Positions 24,828 through 34,700 of a DNA stretch of 64,000 nt are shown here, piece by piece. The stretch comes from JALZVT01 sp964634815 (GTDB lineage Bacteria > Pseudomonadota > Gammaproteobacteria > Pseudomonadales > Azotimanducaceae). Under the pieces are notes generated by a model, which did no database searches, was not told where the DNA came from, and saw nothing but the letters and a program-made list of their open reading frames with translations. A program made the position numbers and the translations under genes. The DNA is taken from contig CAZWMD010000004.1 of NCBI GenBank assembly GCA_964634815.1, forward strand, positions 71,827 through 135,826, given 5' to 3'. Each line of letters begins with the position of its first letter. Positions within the stretch are counted from its first letter, which is position 1.

Positions 24828-26081
24828 CTACATTAGCCCGTATTTTCTCGCCTCTGCGCGGCCGACCACCATGTGGTGCACTTCATCGGGGCCGTCGGCG
24901 AGTCGCAGCGTGCGCTGCCCGGTGTACATATCCGCAAGCGGAGTCCACTTGGACACGCCCGTGGCACCGTGCATCTGAATCGCCTCATCAATGATCTTGC
25001 AGACCTTCTCAGGCACCATCGCCTTCACGGCGCTGACGTAAACGCGGGCTTCCTTGTTCCCTAATACGTCCATGGCCTTGGCTGCTCTCAGCACCATGAG
25101 TCGACAAGCATCGATCTCAATTCGTGCGCGGGATACAACTTCCAGGTTTTTGCCCAGTCTGAGTATGGGTTTACCAAAAGCTTCCCGTGTTCCAGCGCGT
25201 TTAACCATCAGCTCCAGCGCTTTCTCAGCCGCGCCAATCGAACGCATGCAGTGATGGATTCGACCAGGACCAAGACGAACCTGAGAAATTTCGAAACCCC
25301 GACCTTCACCCAGCAGGATATTCTCCTTGGGCACCCGAACATTTTTGAATTCGATATGCATATGTCCGTGCGGGGCGTCATCGCGACCAAAAACATGCAT
25401 AGGTCCGAGCACCTTCACGCCGGGCGCATCCATAGGTACCAGAATCTGCGACTGCTGCTGGTGAGGTGCTGCATCCGGGCTGGTCTTGACCATGGTAATC
25501 ATGATCTTGCAGCGCGGATCTCCCGCACCCGAAATGTAGTACTTTTCGCCGTTGATCACCCACTCATCGCCATCGAGAACAGCTTGCGTGCTGATGTTCT
25601 TGGCATCAGAAGAAGGTAACCCGGGTTCTGTCATGGCGTACGCAGAGCGGATCTCGCCATTAAGCAGCGGTTTGAGCCAACGTTCTTTTTGCTCTTCGGT
25701 ACCCACACGTTCAAGCACTTCCATGTTGCCAGTATCCGGCGCGCTACAGTTCAGTGTCTCTGAAGCCAGGGGGTATTTTCCAAGTTCGTTCGCTATGTAG
25801 GCATAGTCGAGATTCTTTAACCCTTCACCGGTATCGGCATCCGGCAAGAAGAAATTCCACAAGCCCGAATCCTTGGCTTTCTGCTTCGCCCCTTCCAGCA
25901 GTTCAAGCTGCCGGGGATGCCAACTCCAGGGATCATCCTTTTCATCATCCAGCGCGTGAAATTCTTCCTGGATAGGTTCTACGTTGGTTTTGCAATGGTT
26001 CACAACCGCATCCAGCAGTGGTTGCGCTTCCTCACCCATTACCAGGTTATTCAGATCGGCTTCTAGATCAGCTGACGCCAT
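24828..26081 (-). CDS. acyl-CoA dehydrogenase family protein
   Basis: A 417-residue FAD enzyme that introduces a double bond into acyl-CoA. Family blocks are present: AYAMTEPGLPSSDAKNISTQ (middle beta domain), EWVINGEKYYISGAGDPRCK, and the C-terminal helical domain with RAGTREAFGKPI, IQMHGATGVSKWTPLADMYT and LADGPDEVHHMVVGRAEARK. The wording suggests the ACAD10/11-like subgroup rather than short-chain enzymes. It lies 130 bp downstream of polB on the same strand with its own start region; nothing special is seen in that spacer. Confidence 0.9.
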   Translation of the reverse strand: MASADLEADLNNLVMGEEAQPLLDAVVNHCKTNVEPIQEEFHALDDEKDDPWSWHPRQLELLEGAKQKAKDSGLWNFFLPDADTGEGLKNLDYAYIANELGKYPLASETLNCSAPDTGNMEVLERVGTEEQKERWLKPLLNGEIRSAYAMTEPGLPSSDAKNISTQAVLDGDEWVINGEKYYISGAGDPRCKIMITMVKTSPDAAPHQQQSQILVPMDAPGVKVLGPMHVFGRDDAPHGHMHIEFKNVRVPKENILLGEGRGFEISQVRLGPGRIHHCMRSIGAAEKALELMVKRAGTREAFGKPILRLGKNLEVVSRARIEIDACRLMVLRAAKAMDVLGNKEARVYVSAVKAMVPEKVCKIIDEAIQMHGATGVSKWTPLADMYTGQRTLRLADGPDEVHHMVVGRAEARKYGLM

Positions 26082-26211
26082 AGGTCCTCCCTCAGACTCA
26101 ATTCAAAGCGTGTTTGTTCTTCCCGATAATACGCCAAGGAAGGCCTAAATGGCGTCAAATCACAGGCTTATTCGCGCCAGATAAACAGGCTTTCTCTCAA
26201 AGCTGGCTGAG

Positions 26212-28539
26212 TCAGAACAGATCAATCTGCCGATCATCCCCAATCACCTGGGCAAAACTCAGGCCCATCACCTGCAACACAGGTTCTGCAACCGGTTGCA
26301 CCTGCTTCTCCAGATAATGCTCATAATCGAGCGCATGCTGCAGGTTATCGAGCGGCTCTGGCCCGGCGAGAGTTTGCCGATAGGCAATGATTCGGTCGTT
26401 GGGGCGCTTCGACAGCCGGGCCGCAGCAACATGGGGCGGGGTCGTCCGTGTATATTCCTGCACCTTGCGACGTAATCCTTTCCTGTAGGTAAGCTGATCA
26501 TCCAGTTGACCCGCACGCAAGCGAGTCACGGTATCAATAAGAAAGTCCTCGACGGCATCACCGGCAAAGAGTCGAGTATAGAGTTCACGCTGAACGGTCT
26601 TTGCAAGCACAGTCCAATCTCGGCGCACCACCTCCATACCAACAAAGTCCAGTTCACCCTGAGGTGCTCCAAAAATCGCGCCGACGTAGCGTTTGCGAGC
26701 ACCACCAGTGCCGTGCCTGACTGGGGGCAAGAATAGCCGTTCATACAGCTTCTCAAACTCCATGGTGAGTCGACTGGTCACCTGCCACTTGTCACTTATG
26801 TGTGCAGCAAGATCACAACTTAGCGCCTGAGCAAGCTCGACACTGCACTCATAGGCCGCCGCAGAATCTTCAGTACCCGCACTCACAAACAGGCTATCGG
26901 TATCGCCATACAGCACCTTGTGACCTCGAGCTTCAAACCAGGCCTTGGACCACAACAGCAGATACCGCCCTTGTCCAGTAATGGCGTTCGCGATGTTTGG
27001 GTTATAAAACCTGCAAGCCGGCGTGCCAAGAACACCATAAAACGAGTTCATGAGTATTTTGATAGCTTGTGACGCAACCTCGTTACCCTCTTGCTTCGCC
27101 TGGGCACGACGGGGAAAAAGCTCGTCCAGCATCCCCGGCAGAATTCCGGGCTCCCTCGAGAACCAGGCATTGCCCGGTAAATCCAAAAGTTCAGGTGCTG
27201 CACGTTCCCTGTATCCAAGCGGATCAATATTGAAGGTGCGAATGATGCTCGGGTACAAACTCTGAAAATCGAACACCCACACATTTTGATGCATGCCCGG
27301 CAGCGATGGCAGCACGTGGCCACCCGCTGAGGCCGCATGAACTCTGGAATCTGTGGACTTTACCGATGGAGCAACCCTTCTTTGTTTATAGAGTTCGGCC
27401 AGATAAAGAAAATCAAACGACGCAATACTTGCCGCGACTCGATCGGGTGTCATACCTGTTAACAGGCTCCGTTCGACGGCCAGTTTTATGAGATCAAGCT
27501 TCTCAACAATCTCAAGAGCGAGTCTCGAATCAGTACGCGCATAAAGAGCAAAGTCCACCAGGTTGTTTTTGTAGCCTTCAAGAATCTCACCTAAACGATC
27601 CCTGGCATCGCCATGCAGCGCCTTGCCTTCGCCCAGAATGACCCGAGCAACCGCATCCAGCGAGTATTCTTCCAGCTTGATGAAGGCTCCACGCACGAGA
27701 TCCAGACCATCCAGCACCAATCTGCCGGGAATCGTCGCCTGGCCGCTACCAAAATAGCCTTGTGCCGGTCGCAATCGCATGTCGCCAGGTCCGCGCCCCA
27801 GCGAAAATCCCAAACCCAGTCGATCTGCAACGCCTTGCAGAAAACTCAGATCAAAGTCGATAACGTTCCAACCGGTAATAACATCCGGATCAAGAGCACG
27901 AACCTTGTTGGAGAAGTAACGCAGCGCCGCCGCCTCAGTCGGCACAGAGACGGCCCGCTCGGGCATCGAGCGTTGCTCCGGATCCACAATCACTACCTCA
28001 TCAGCACCACAGCCGTACCAGGAAATCGCAAGCAATCGTTGGGTTTTGGGGTTGGTCTCAATATCAAATGCCAGTACCCGTGGCTCGATCCTGATTTCAG
28101 CCGGAGTCAGTTCCGGATTATCAAAACAGAGATCAACCCCGGGCGCCTTACTGTGTGGACCTTCAATGCGGCAGCCGCCCTGCACTCCCCGATCGATCAG
28201 ATAACGCACCGCAAAACGAACGTCTGCCTCGTAGGTTGGGACACCTGCCTGATGGAGTCGATCACGCAATCCTGGAGCATCCTGCGGCACCGGCACATCA
28301 ACTCGAGCAACCTTTTGTCCACTGAAAGTCTCGCGATTACTGGGCGACACACAGCCCTGCGGCAGTGTGCTGTGTCGGCTCTCGGACGCCGGGATATAAA
28401 AGTGCGGGCTTTGTTGCGTATCGCGAACAAGAAATGTCTGGCCTGTTTGCAACCGACCAAACAGATGCACCACCGGTCGGCCTTCGAAAATTCGATAGCT
28501 CGCCTGGAGAATAAAACCGAATACACCGTTGTCTGCCAT
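26212..28539 (-). CDS. polB: DNA polymerase II (family B)
   Basis: A 775-residue repair and translesion polymerase, close to the usual 783. The exonuclease site is intact (LAFDIETNP; NVIDFDLSFLQ). Polymerase motif A is DFQSLYPSIIR near residue 420, motif B KILMNSFYGVLG, and motif C YGDTDSLFV near residue 543. Both proofreading and synthesis should therefore work. In gammaproteobacteria polB is often under SOS control; I did not see a clear LexA box in the 33 bp before it. It follows two glycosyltransferase genes closely and may be cotranscribed with them. Confidence 0.96.
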   Translation of the reverse strand: MADNGVFGFILQASYRIFEGRPVVHLFGRLQTGQTFLVRDTQQSPHFYIPASESRHSTLPQGCVSPSNRETFSGQKVARVDVPVPQDAPGLRDRLHQAGVPTYEADVRFAVRYLIDRGVQGGCRIEGPHSKAPGVDLCFDNPELTPAEIRIEPRVLAFDIETNPKTQRLLAISWYGCGADEVVIVDPEQRSMPERAVSVPTEAAALRYFSNKVRALDPDVITGWNVIDFDLSFLQGVADRLGLGFSLGRGPGDMRLRPAQGYFGSGQATIPGRLVLDGLDLVRGAFIKLEEYSLDAVARVILGEGKALHGDARDRLGEILEGYKNNLVDFALYARTDSRLALEIVEKLDLIKLAVERSLLTGMTPDRVAASIASFDFLYLAELYKQRRVAPSVKSTDSRVHAASAGGHVLPSLPGMHQNVWVFDFQSLYPSIIRTFNIDPLGYRERAAPELLDLPGNAWFSREPGILPGMLDELFPRRAQAKQEGNEVASQAIKILMNSFYGVLGTPACRFYNPNIANAITGQGRYLLLWSKAWFEARGHKVLYGDTDSLFVSAGTEDSAAAYECSVELAQALSCDLAAHISDKWQVTSRLTMEFEKLYERLFLPPVRHGTGGARKRYVGAIFGAPQGELDFVGMEVVRRDWTVLAKTVQRELYTRLFAGDAVEDFLIDTVTRLRAGQLDDQLTYRKGLRRKVQEYTRTTPPHVAAARLSKRPNDRIIAYRQTLAGPEPLDNLQHALDYEHYLEKQVQPVAEPVLQVMGLSFAQVIGDDRQIDLF

Positions 28540-28572
28540 GCCAGCGATTCTCGCCGGGATAGGATCGATTTA

Positions 28573-29670
28573 CTACTGATAAACCTCAAGGGTCTGCTGA
28601 GCAATCAGGTCCCAGTCATACTTATCTGCAACAGCCAATGAATGGGCTCGATCCTCGTCCGTCCAGACGCCTTCAGATGCTTGATCAAGCAAAGCAGTAA
28701 GTGCCTTCACATCCCCCAGCGGGAAGAAATTTTCTTCATCGATAGGCACTTCCAGATTTGCCGGAATATCGCTGGCATAAGCGCGCAGTGAATAACTCAG
28801 CGCTTCGAGCAAAGCGATTGGCAGCCCTTCATGAGACGAAGGCAACACAAAGACACCTGCATGAGTGAGTATTTCACGCAGCACATCGCCGGTCTGAAAG
28901 TCCGTGAGTACAATTTGCGGATTCACCCTGGCTGCATCGCGCAGCGCATTCTGGTACTCATCATCACTATCCAGGGCACCGGCGAGCAACAGATGCCAGC
29001 CAGAATTTTGCATCGCACTCTTCTCGAAGGCCTGAATTAGATCCAACTGCCGTTTCTCGGGGACCAGGCGGCTAACCTGCAACACGTATCTGCCGGGGGT
29101 CACGCCTGCGCCATCAAGCCAATCGTGGCTAACAACCGGCTCGGCTTTTGGCACTCCGTTGGGAATCAAATCAGATCGCCGGTTATGTTTGGCAAACACC
29201 AGATCGCGAATAGTCTGTGATATGACTATGCGACGACTAGACCAGCGCATACCAAACCATTCACCCGCACGCAAAACCCATCGCGCAAAACGACCCCATT
29301 TTTCCCGGTCGTAGTCCGGTCCGTGATGGGTGACCACCACCTTTAGACCAAAGAGGCGGGCGAGCGGTGTAAACAAGGCAGGACCAACCGCATGCAAATG
29401 CAGAACGTCAGGACGCTTGAATATGGCATAAATCACTGCCAACAGACTGTGCAAAACGGTTTCAAGACTGGTCGACGACGGCGACCATATCGGTGTGAGC
29501 TGCACACCACCAAAGCTTGCGGGTTTTGACGCATCCCAGTAAGTACTGCGCGTTATTACCTCAACCCGTGCCCCTAATTCCACCAGCCGAGGATAAAGCT
29601 GCTCGCAGTGCGTCTCGATACCCCCCTGAATATCCGGGAACCCACGTAGCCCCACAACCAGCACATACAT
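28573..29670 (-). CDS. glycosyltransferase family 4
   Basis: A 365-residue GT-B enzyme. It has the N-terminal glycine-rich loop (GLRGFPDIQGGIETHCEQLY), a middle QVSRLVPEKRQLDLIQAF block that opens the C-terminal domain, and the nucleotide-sugar site VLPSSHEGLPIALLEALSY (E-x7-E type). It transfers a sugar onto a polysaccharide or lipid, acceptor unknown. Its start overlaps the stop of the preceding glycosyltransferase, so the two act as a pair. Related to GT4 enzymes of exopolysaccharide pathways. Confidence 0.88.
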   Translation of the reverse strand: MYVLVVGLRGFPDIQGGIETHCEQLYPRLVELGARVEVITRSTYWDASKPASFGGVQLTPIWSPSSTSLETVLHSLLAVIYAIFKRPDVLHLHAVGPALFTPLARLFGLKVVVTHHGPDYDREKWGRFARWVLRAGEWFGMRWSSRRIVISQTIRDLVFAKHNRRSDLIPNGVPKAEPVVSHDWLDGAGVTPGRYVLQVSRLVPEKRQLDLIQAFEKSAMQNSGWHLLLAGALDSDDEYQNALRDAARVNPQIVLTDFQTGDVLREILTHAGVFVLPSSHEGLPIALLEALSYSLRAYASDIPANLEVPIDEENFFPLGDVKALTALLDQASEGVWTDEDRAHSLAVADKYDWDLIAQQTLEVYQ

Positions 29671-30914
29671 CAGTGGGCGCCCAAACCTTTCATACCCAAC
29701 TCCCCTAACACCTGGGCTACTCGATCTACGTGGGTATCTGCTGAGTAAGCCTCAACAACCCAGTCCCGGGCGTTACGACCCTGAGTTTGAACTGCCTGAT
29801 CATCAAGTGCTGCATAGTTCGCCAGCACATCAGCAAGAACTTCTGTGTTTTTACTGGGGAAAATGTCGCCAGTCTCGCCACGACGAATCATTTCGGGAAT
29901 ACCACCGATATCTGCACCCAGCACAGGTGTGCCTAACGCATAAGATTCGAGCACACTCATAGGGCCGTTCTCATACCACTCAGAGGGCAATACAACCGCT
30001 CGCGCACCGCGCACAAGCTCATGCAAATCTTCGCCAGTGGTATAGCCACAAAATTCGACATCTGCATCCAGCCTTCCAGCAAGCATCTTAAGTGCCTCCT
30101 CTTCCGGTCCGGTGCCAGCAATCTTAAGTGGTACACCAGCTCTACTGGCGGCCTCTATCAAGGTTGCCCCGCCTTTTTCCGGAGCGAGCCGACCAAAATA
30201 CAGAAAGTAGCGTCCGGCCTGGTCGCTGGGTGTGAATGCCTCAGCGTCTACAAAGTTGGGGATGTGCACCATTTTGCTGGCATCAATACCCCACTCGGCA
30301 AGTTTGGTTGCAAAAAACTGACTCGGCACAATAAATCGATCAACACACTTTTCGTAGGTCCCCAACATGCGATGCAGAGTGGATTCAAGATAGACCACGG
30401 CACTAAGTGCAAGCGAGTTTTTGACACATCGATAGCGAATCACATTGCGCAGGTTACCGCCCTTACAACGCTCACAAATACCGTCGCTTGCAAGCATTTT
30501 ATAAGCAGGGCATGCGAGCTTGAGATCGTGCAATGTCATCACCGTAGGAATCTCCCTGCTCTTTAACGTCGAGAGAATAGAGGGGGAAATATGATGATAA
30601 ATATTGTGCAGTTGGGCTGCATTGGGTGCCGTCTTGTCGATGAGGCGATTTAGTTTGTTTTGGGCCTCTGTCGAGTAAATAACCTTTGGCACCCGCAGCG
30701 CAGATTCCAATAAGGAATAATTCGAGCCAAATTCGATTTCGTCAACAAAATAGTCGCTATATGGGCTGGGCAAATTGTCTGTATGGGTCATACAGAAAGG
30801 CACAACCTCAAAGCCGCGGGCTGCAAACAGTCGATTCTGTTCCAGAAACACAACCTCCGCGCCGCCACGAGGGTAGTGATAATTGTTAACGGTGAGCAGG
30901 GTTGGATTTTTCAC
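29670..30914 (-). CDS. glycosyltransferase family 4
   Basis: A 414-residue GT-B enzyme. Visible are the N-terminal loop NNYHYPRGGAEVVFLEQNRL, the domain-2 opening YFLYFGRLAPEKGGATLIEA and the donor site VLPSEWYENGPMSVLESYAL. The middle contains a CPAYKMLASDGICERC segment, a pair of Cys motifs seen in many GT4 proteins with this N-terminus, perhaps metal-binding. It is the first gene of a likely operon with the next glycosyltransferase and polB. The TetR gene at 31089 is divergent from it. Confidence 0.88.
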   Translation of the reverse strand: MKNPTLLTVNNYHYPRGGAEVVFLEQNRLFAARGFEVVPFCMTHTDNLPSPYSDYFVDEIEFGSNYSLLESALRVPKVIYSTEAQNKLNRLIDKTAPNAAQLHNIYHHISPSILSTLKSREIPTVMTLHDLKLACPAYKMLASDGICERCKGGNLRNVIRYRCVKNSLALSAVVYLESTLHRMLGTYEKCVDRFIVPSQFFATKLAEWGIDASKMVHIPNFVDAEAFTPSDQAGRYFLYFGRLAPEKGGATLIEAASRAGVPLKIAGTGPEEEALKMLAGRLDADVEFCGYTTGEDLHELVRGARAVVLPSEWYENGPMSVLESYALGTPVLGADIGGIPEMIRRGETGDIFPSKNTEVLADVLANYAALDDQAVQTQGRNARDWVVEAYSADTHVDRVAQVLGELGMKGLGAH

Positions 30915-31088
30915 GACCGAACGATAGCAGTTTTAGGCCTTTCTTCGCGCTGCGTTAAGGAGCGCAGTGAGTGCGCGCGAGTTCACAGATTGCCAGTTGC
31001 AACAGCCTGAAACACCGGGCTTTACGCTGCGGACTCCCCGTGAAACCATTTATCCCATCAAATACCAGATCAAAGTTTGAGCGCCACC

Positions 31089-31697
31089 ATGGCAAGACCG
31101 GCCCTAACCGAGGAACAGCGCAAGAAAACGCGCCAGTCCATCCGTAAAGCGGCTGCCGAGCTTTACCAAAAGAACGGCGCTGGCGACGTATCCGCACGAG
31201 CAATCGCAGATGCCGCAGGGGTCTCGGTAGGCACACTGTACAGCTACTTCAACAATTTGACCGAGCTCATGCAATCGCTATGGAAAGAGCCAGTCAAGCG
31301 CCTGCTGGATCAACTAGAGACAGACCTGGCCAAACCCTCAAAGCCACTGGACAAACTCGAGCGACTGCTAAAGGCCTATGTGAATTTTGCATCACAACAT
31401 CGCGGAATCTACCGCAGCGCCTTTATGTATGTGCGACCTGAGTCACACAAGCAACCTGAACCGGTAAGTCTTGAAAGCGACCGCTTCTTCAGCTTGTTTC
31501 TCAATGCGATCATTGAGGGACAGACCAGTGGCGTTGTTCGAACAGGTCCTCCCAAACTACTGGCACAGACCCTCTGGGCGGGGTTGCATGGTGCAATTGC
31601 TCTGCCTATCAACATGGACCGCATTGCACTTGAGGATGGTCCACAAAGTGTGGAGCAGATGATTGATTTGTTAATGGCTTGGTTGTCTGAGCCCTGA
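31089..31697 (+). CDS. TetR/AcrR family transcriptional regulator
   Basis: A protein of about 202 residues. The DNA-binding part is clear: RKTRQSIRKAAAELYQKNGA-like first helices (here KKTRQSIRKAAAELYQKNGA), then VSARAIADAAGVSVGTLYSY. The C-terminal part resembles the WHG-type TetR domain (LWAGLHGAIALPINMD). It is divergent from the glycosyltransferase operon over 174 bp, which holds no clear palindrome, and is convergent with the giant outer-membrane protein gene. Confidence 0.85.
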   Translation: MARPALTEEQRKKTRQSIRKAAAELYQKNGAGDVSARAIADAAGVSVGTLYSYFNNLTELMQSLWKEPVKRLLDQLETDLAKPSKPLDKLERLLKAYVNFASQHRGIYRSAFMYVRPESHKQPEPVSLESDRFFSLFLNAIIEGQTSGVVRTGPPKLLAQTLWAGLHGAIALPINMDRIALEDGPQSVEQMIDLLMAWLSEP

Positions 31698-31713
31698 AAC
31701 AAACATCAGAAAA

Positions 31714-34700
31714 TCAGTATTTCCCAATCAGATCGATAAACCAGCCATGACTGTCGTAGTCCTGGAACTTTAAATCGTCATCAAAGCCGGCAAAGTTATA
31801 GCCGGCACCTAGTTTCAGATGATCACCAAGATGTCTGTACAAACCTGCTATCGCCCCCTGTTTGGTGCCTTCGTTGCGCCAGTCAGACAACCATCGATAC
31901 TCAAGCAGCCCATCCCAACGTTTTGTGAGGTGATAACGCACGCGTGCAGCGCCAAGCTGCACCCCAAAGGTTTCCCACGGACCAGTATCGCGATCGGCCC
32001 GCAACTCACCCCGTTTCAGCGCCACCTTGGCACCAAACTCCCAGCGAGGATTAGCCGCAAATAGTGCCTCCAGGGCAAAAATATGGGCTCGTTGATCCGT
32101 GCGGAGCACAGCGGCACCAAATGAGTTCGCAAACAACCCACTATCAAAGGCCTGACCGAGGCTTGGCAAGTCGTAAAGGAAACTGTATTTGCCAATCAGA
32201 TTGAGTCGATTGCTCCAGACTGGGCGATAGGCGTACCCCACATCAAGCTCTACAAACCGCGCCTGATGTTCATCGCTGCGTTCGTCTTCCGTCCAGGACA
32301 GATTGAGTTTGCCCAGCCAGCGTCCGGATTCGTTCACTTTCCAGCCAAAGGTTGAACTTGTGAGATAGGTGCGGGTATGCAATTGCACTGCCTTGTCTTC
32401 TCGATACTCAACTCGAGACGCCAAACGATAGTTATTGCGTTCAACCCGTGCGCCGATGGTTGCGGAGGTTCGTTCAAAATTTTGCAGCCCGCCTGCCAAT
32501 TCACCAACAGGGCCAACGCTCTCGGCAAGCGACTCAGCCAGGGGGGTAAACGCTCCGTCATTGTTGCTGTGTGATAAAGACGCGCTTAACAGCCAGTCCT
32601 GGATACCGGTGTAATCCACACCAAAAGTATGACCTGTACTCGAATATTGATCGCCTTTGCCAAACTGGGATTCGCTAAATATGCTGGTGTGATTACCAAA
32701 AGCTCGTCTCTGACCGAGCGTAACCACATCTCGCGGACCCTCCGTGCGATCGGGATCAATAGCGTAACTGCCATATATTTCGGCCCCATCACCATAGCTG
32801 TAGCGTGTACCAAACTGGCTTGTTGCACCTGATCCGAGGCCACCACTGAGGTTAAGTTGCAAGCCATCACTTGCCCCAAGCTGAACGCCACCAATAACGG
32901 CTGAACCGCGATCCCCATCGCTGACTTCCACACTCACAGCAGTGCGGTCACTCAACTCCGTATTTATGCCCACGCTGATCAGATCGTTGTCTTCATAGTT
33001 GCCGCGCTCATCGGCCGTAATTTGACCGGCTGCGTAAATCGACGTGAGTTCAGACAGATCAACTCCCAGTCGGGCGCCCACCAGCAGCGCTTCGCCATCA
33101 CCGGTGGCCGCACTTAACGTTGAGGGTAATCCTGTGCGTTCCACATCTTCGTAGCGTGCCTCTACGCCAGCCGACCAACGACCAACGTCTGCATCAACCT
33201 GCAGCCTTGCAACCTGGTCTTCCCCCAAACCCTCTCGCTCTAGTTTGTTGTAGCCGGCATCAATGCGCAGGTTGTCGCCAAACTCCACATGAACATCAAC
33301 ACCCTGATCTGTAGTGTCGAGCCCCTGGGCCAGGCGGCCGGTAGAAAATCCGCCATCCCGATCTTTCCACCAGGCTCGAACATCCCCTCGAAGCCGTTCG
33401 CTGTACTCGGCAAGATTGATGCGGCCTTCGATCGAAGTTGCATCACCCTCGACAAAGGAAGATGCAAGAGAGGCGGAGTTAAGATCGCGGCGTACAAACG
33501 ACAGACCGCCGTCTGCCGAAACAAAACTGGCATCACTTTGTCGGGCTTCACTCTCAGCGTACTCCGCACGCAGATAGGTGCCGCGGCCGGCTTGCAAGGT
33601 GACATCTACACCTTGCAAGTCGTAGTCTTCTCCTGAGCGCTCATCAACCACCTTGCTTGCGCCAAGTGCGATGTGATCGCCAAGCCAGACCTTCCCCCGT
33701 GCACCAGCAGTTTTGTCGTCTGCCGCAAATCCCTGAGGCACATACTCGTAGTCGGCCAGCAAGAAGACGTTGTCCCCCTCAAGTGGTGAGCTGCGAACGA
33801 TGGAGCTACCTCGGTCATTGACGACCTGCGAAAGCGGTCGAGCCAGAATAATTCGGCCTTGCAGATCATCAATCTCATAGTCTCGACCCTCCACAAGGAT
33901 CTCGCGCTCCAGCACTTGCTCACTATCTCGGCGACGTACTTCTATCCAAACTTTCTCCGAACCCTGCACAATGTCAGTGTGTCGCAAATAGTAAAGCGAT
34001 CCGCCGGTGGCTCTAAAAGTCACACTGGCAGCAGAACTTTGGGCTTCACTGCCAAACAAGGTCAGCCGGCGGCGGGCCTCACCCTGGGCTGTAACCTGCT
34101 TGCTTTTGAAATCCAGTTTTGCGCCATAAAGCGAACGGTTGTACTGAGTGATCTCAGTATCATTCAGCCCAGTGTTGTAATTGCCCCACAACAGCGAACT
34201 CCGACCAACGTCGACTCGCACATAAAATGCACCCTGGGTATCTACATCTGTGGTTGTTGTAGAGTCATCACCATAAACGGGATAGTAACGATTAGGATCC
34301 AGCTGACGAAACAGTTGTCGCGGATCTTCTCGTCGCAAGTTATCGCCAAAATTCTTCAGTTCATCCTCTGTCGAATCCAGTTGTGCGGTGATCAGGTACT
34401 TGCCCTTCACTTTAGCTTTGGCATAAAACGCCAGGCGCCCATCAACAAACACTGACTCATCAAAATGATCGTCAGCGGACAGCGGCTCAAGGTTGCCGCT
34501 AACGTTGTTTTCGCCAACGGCAAAATTCACCAATCCAACCAAAAACTGATAATTTCCATCTACCGTGACCGGTATTCTTCGCTGGTAAACGCGCTCCTGT
34601 GTATCAACAAGATCAATATGCAGCTGGTGCTCGCCAACAGGCAGTTGTCGCTCCCAGACAAAGCCGCCGTCTGAGTTTATTGGCACAGGTTCTCCTTCAA

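Noticed and set aside
27613..28641. 342-codon open frame on the plus strand opposite polB
   Set aside because: It is an antisense shadow of a well conserved polymerase gene, with no recognisable domain.
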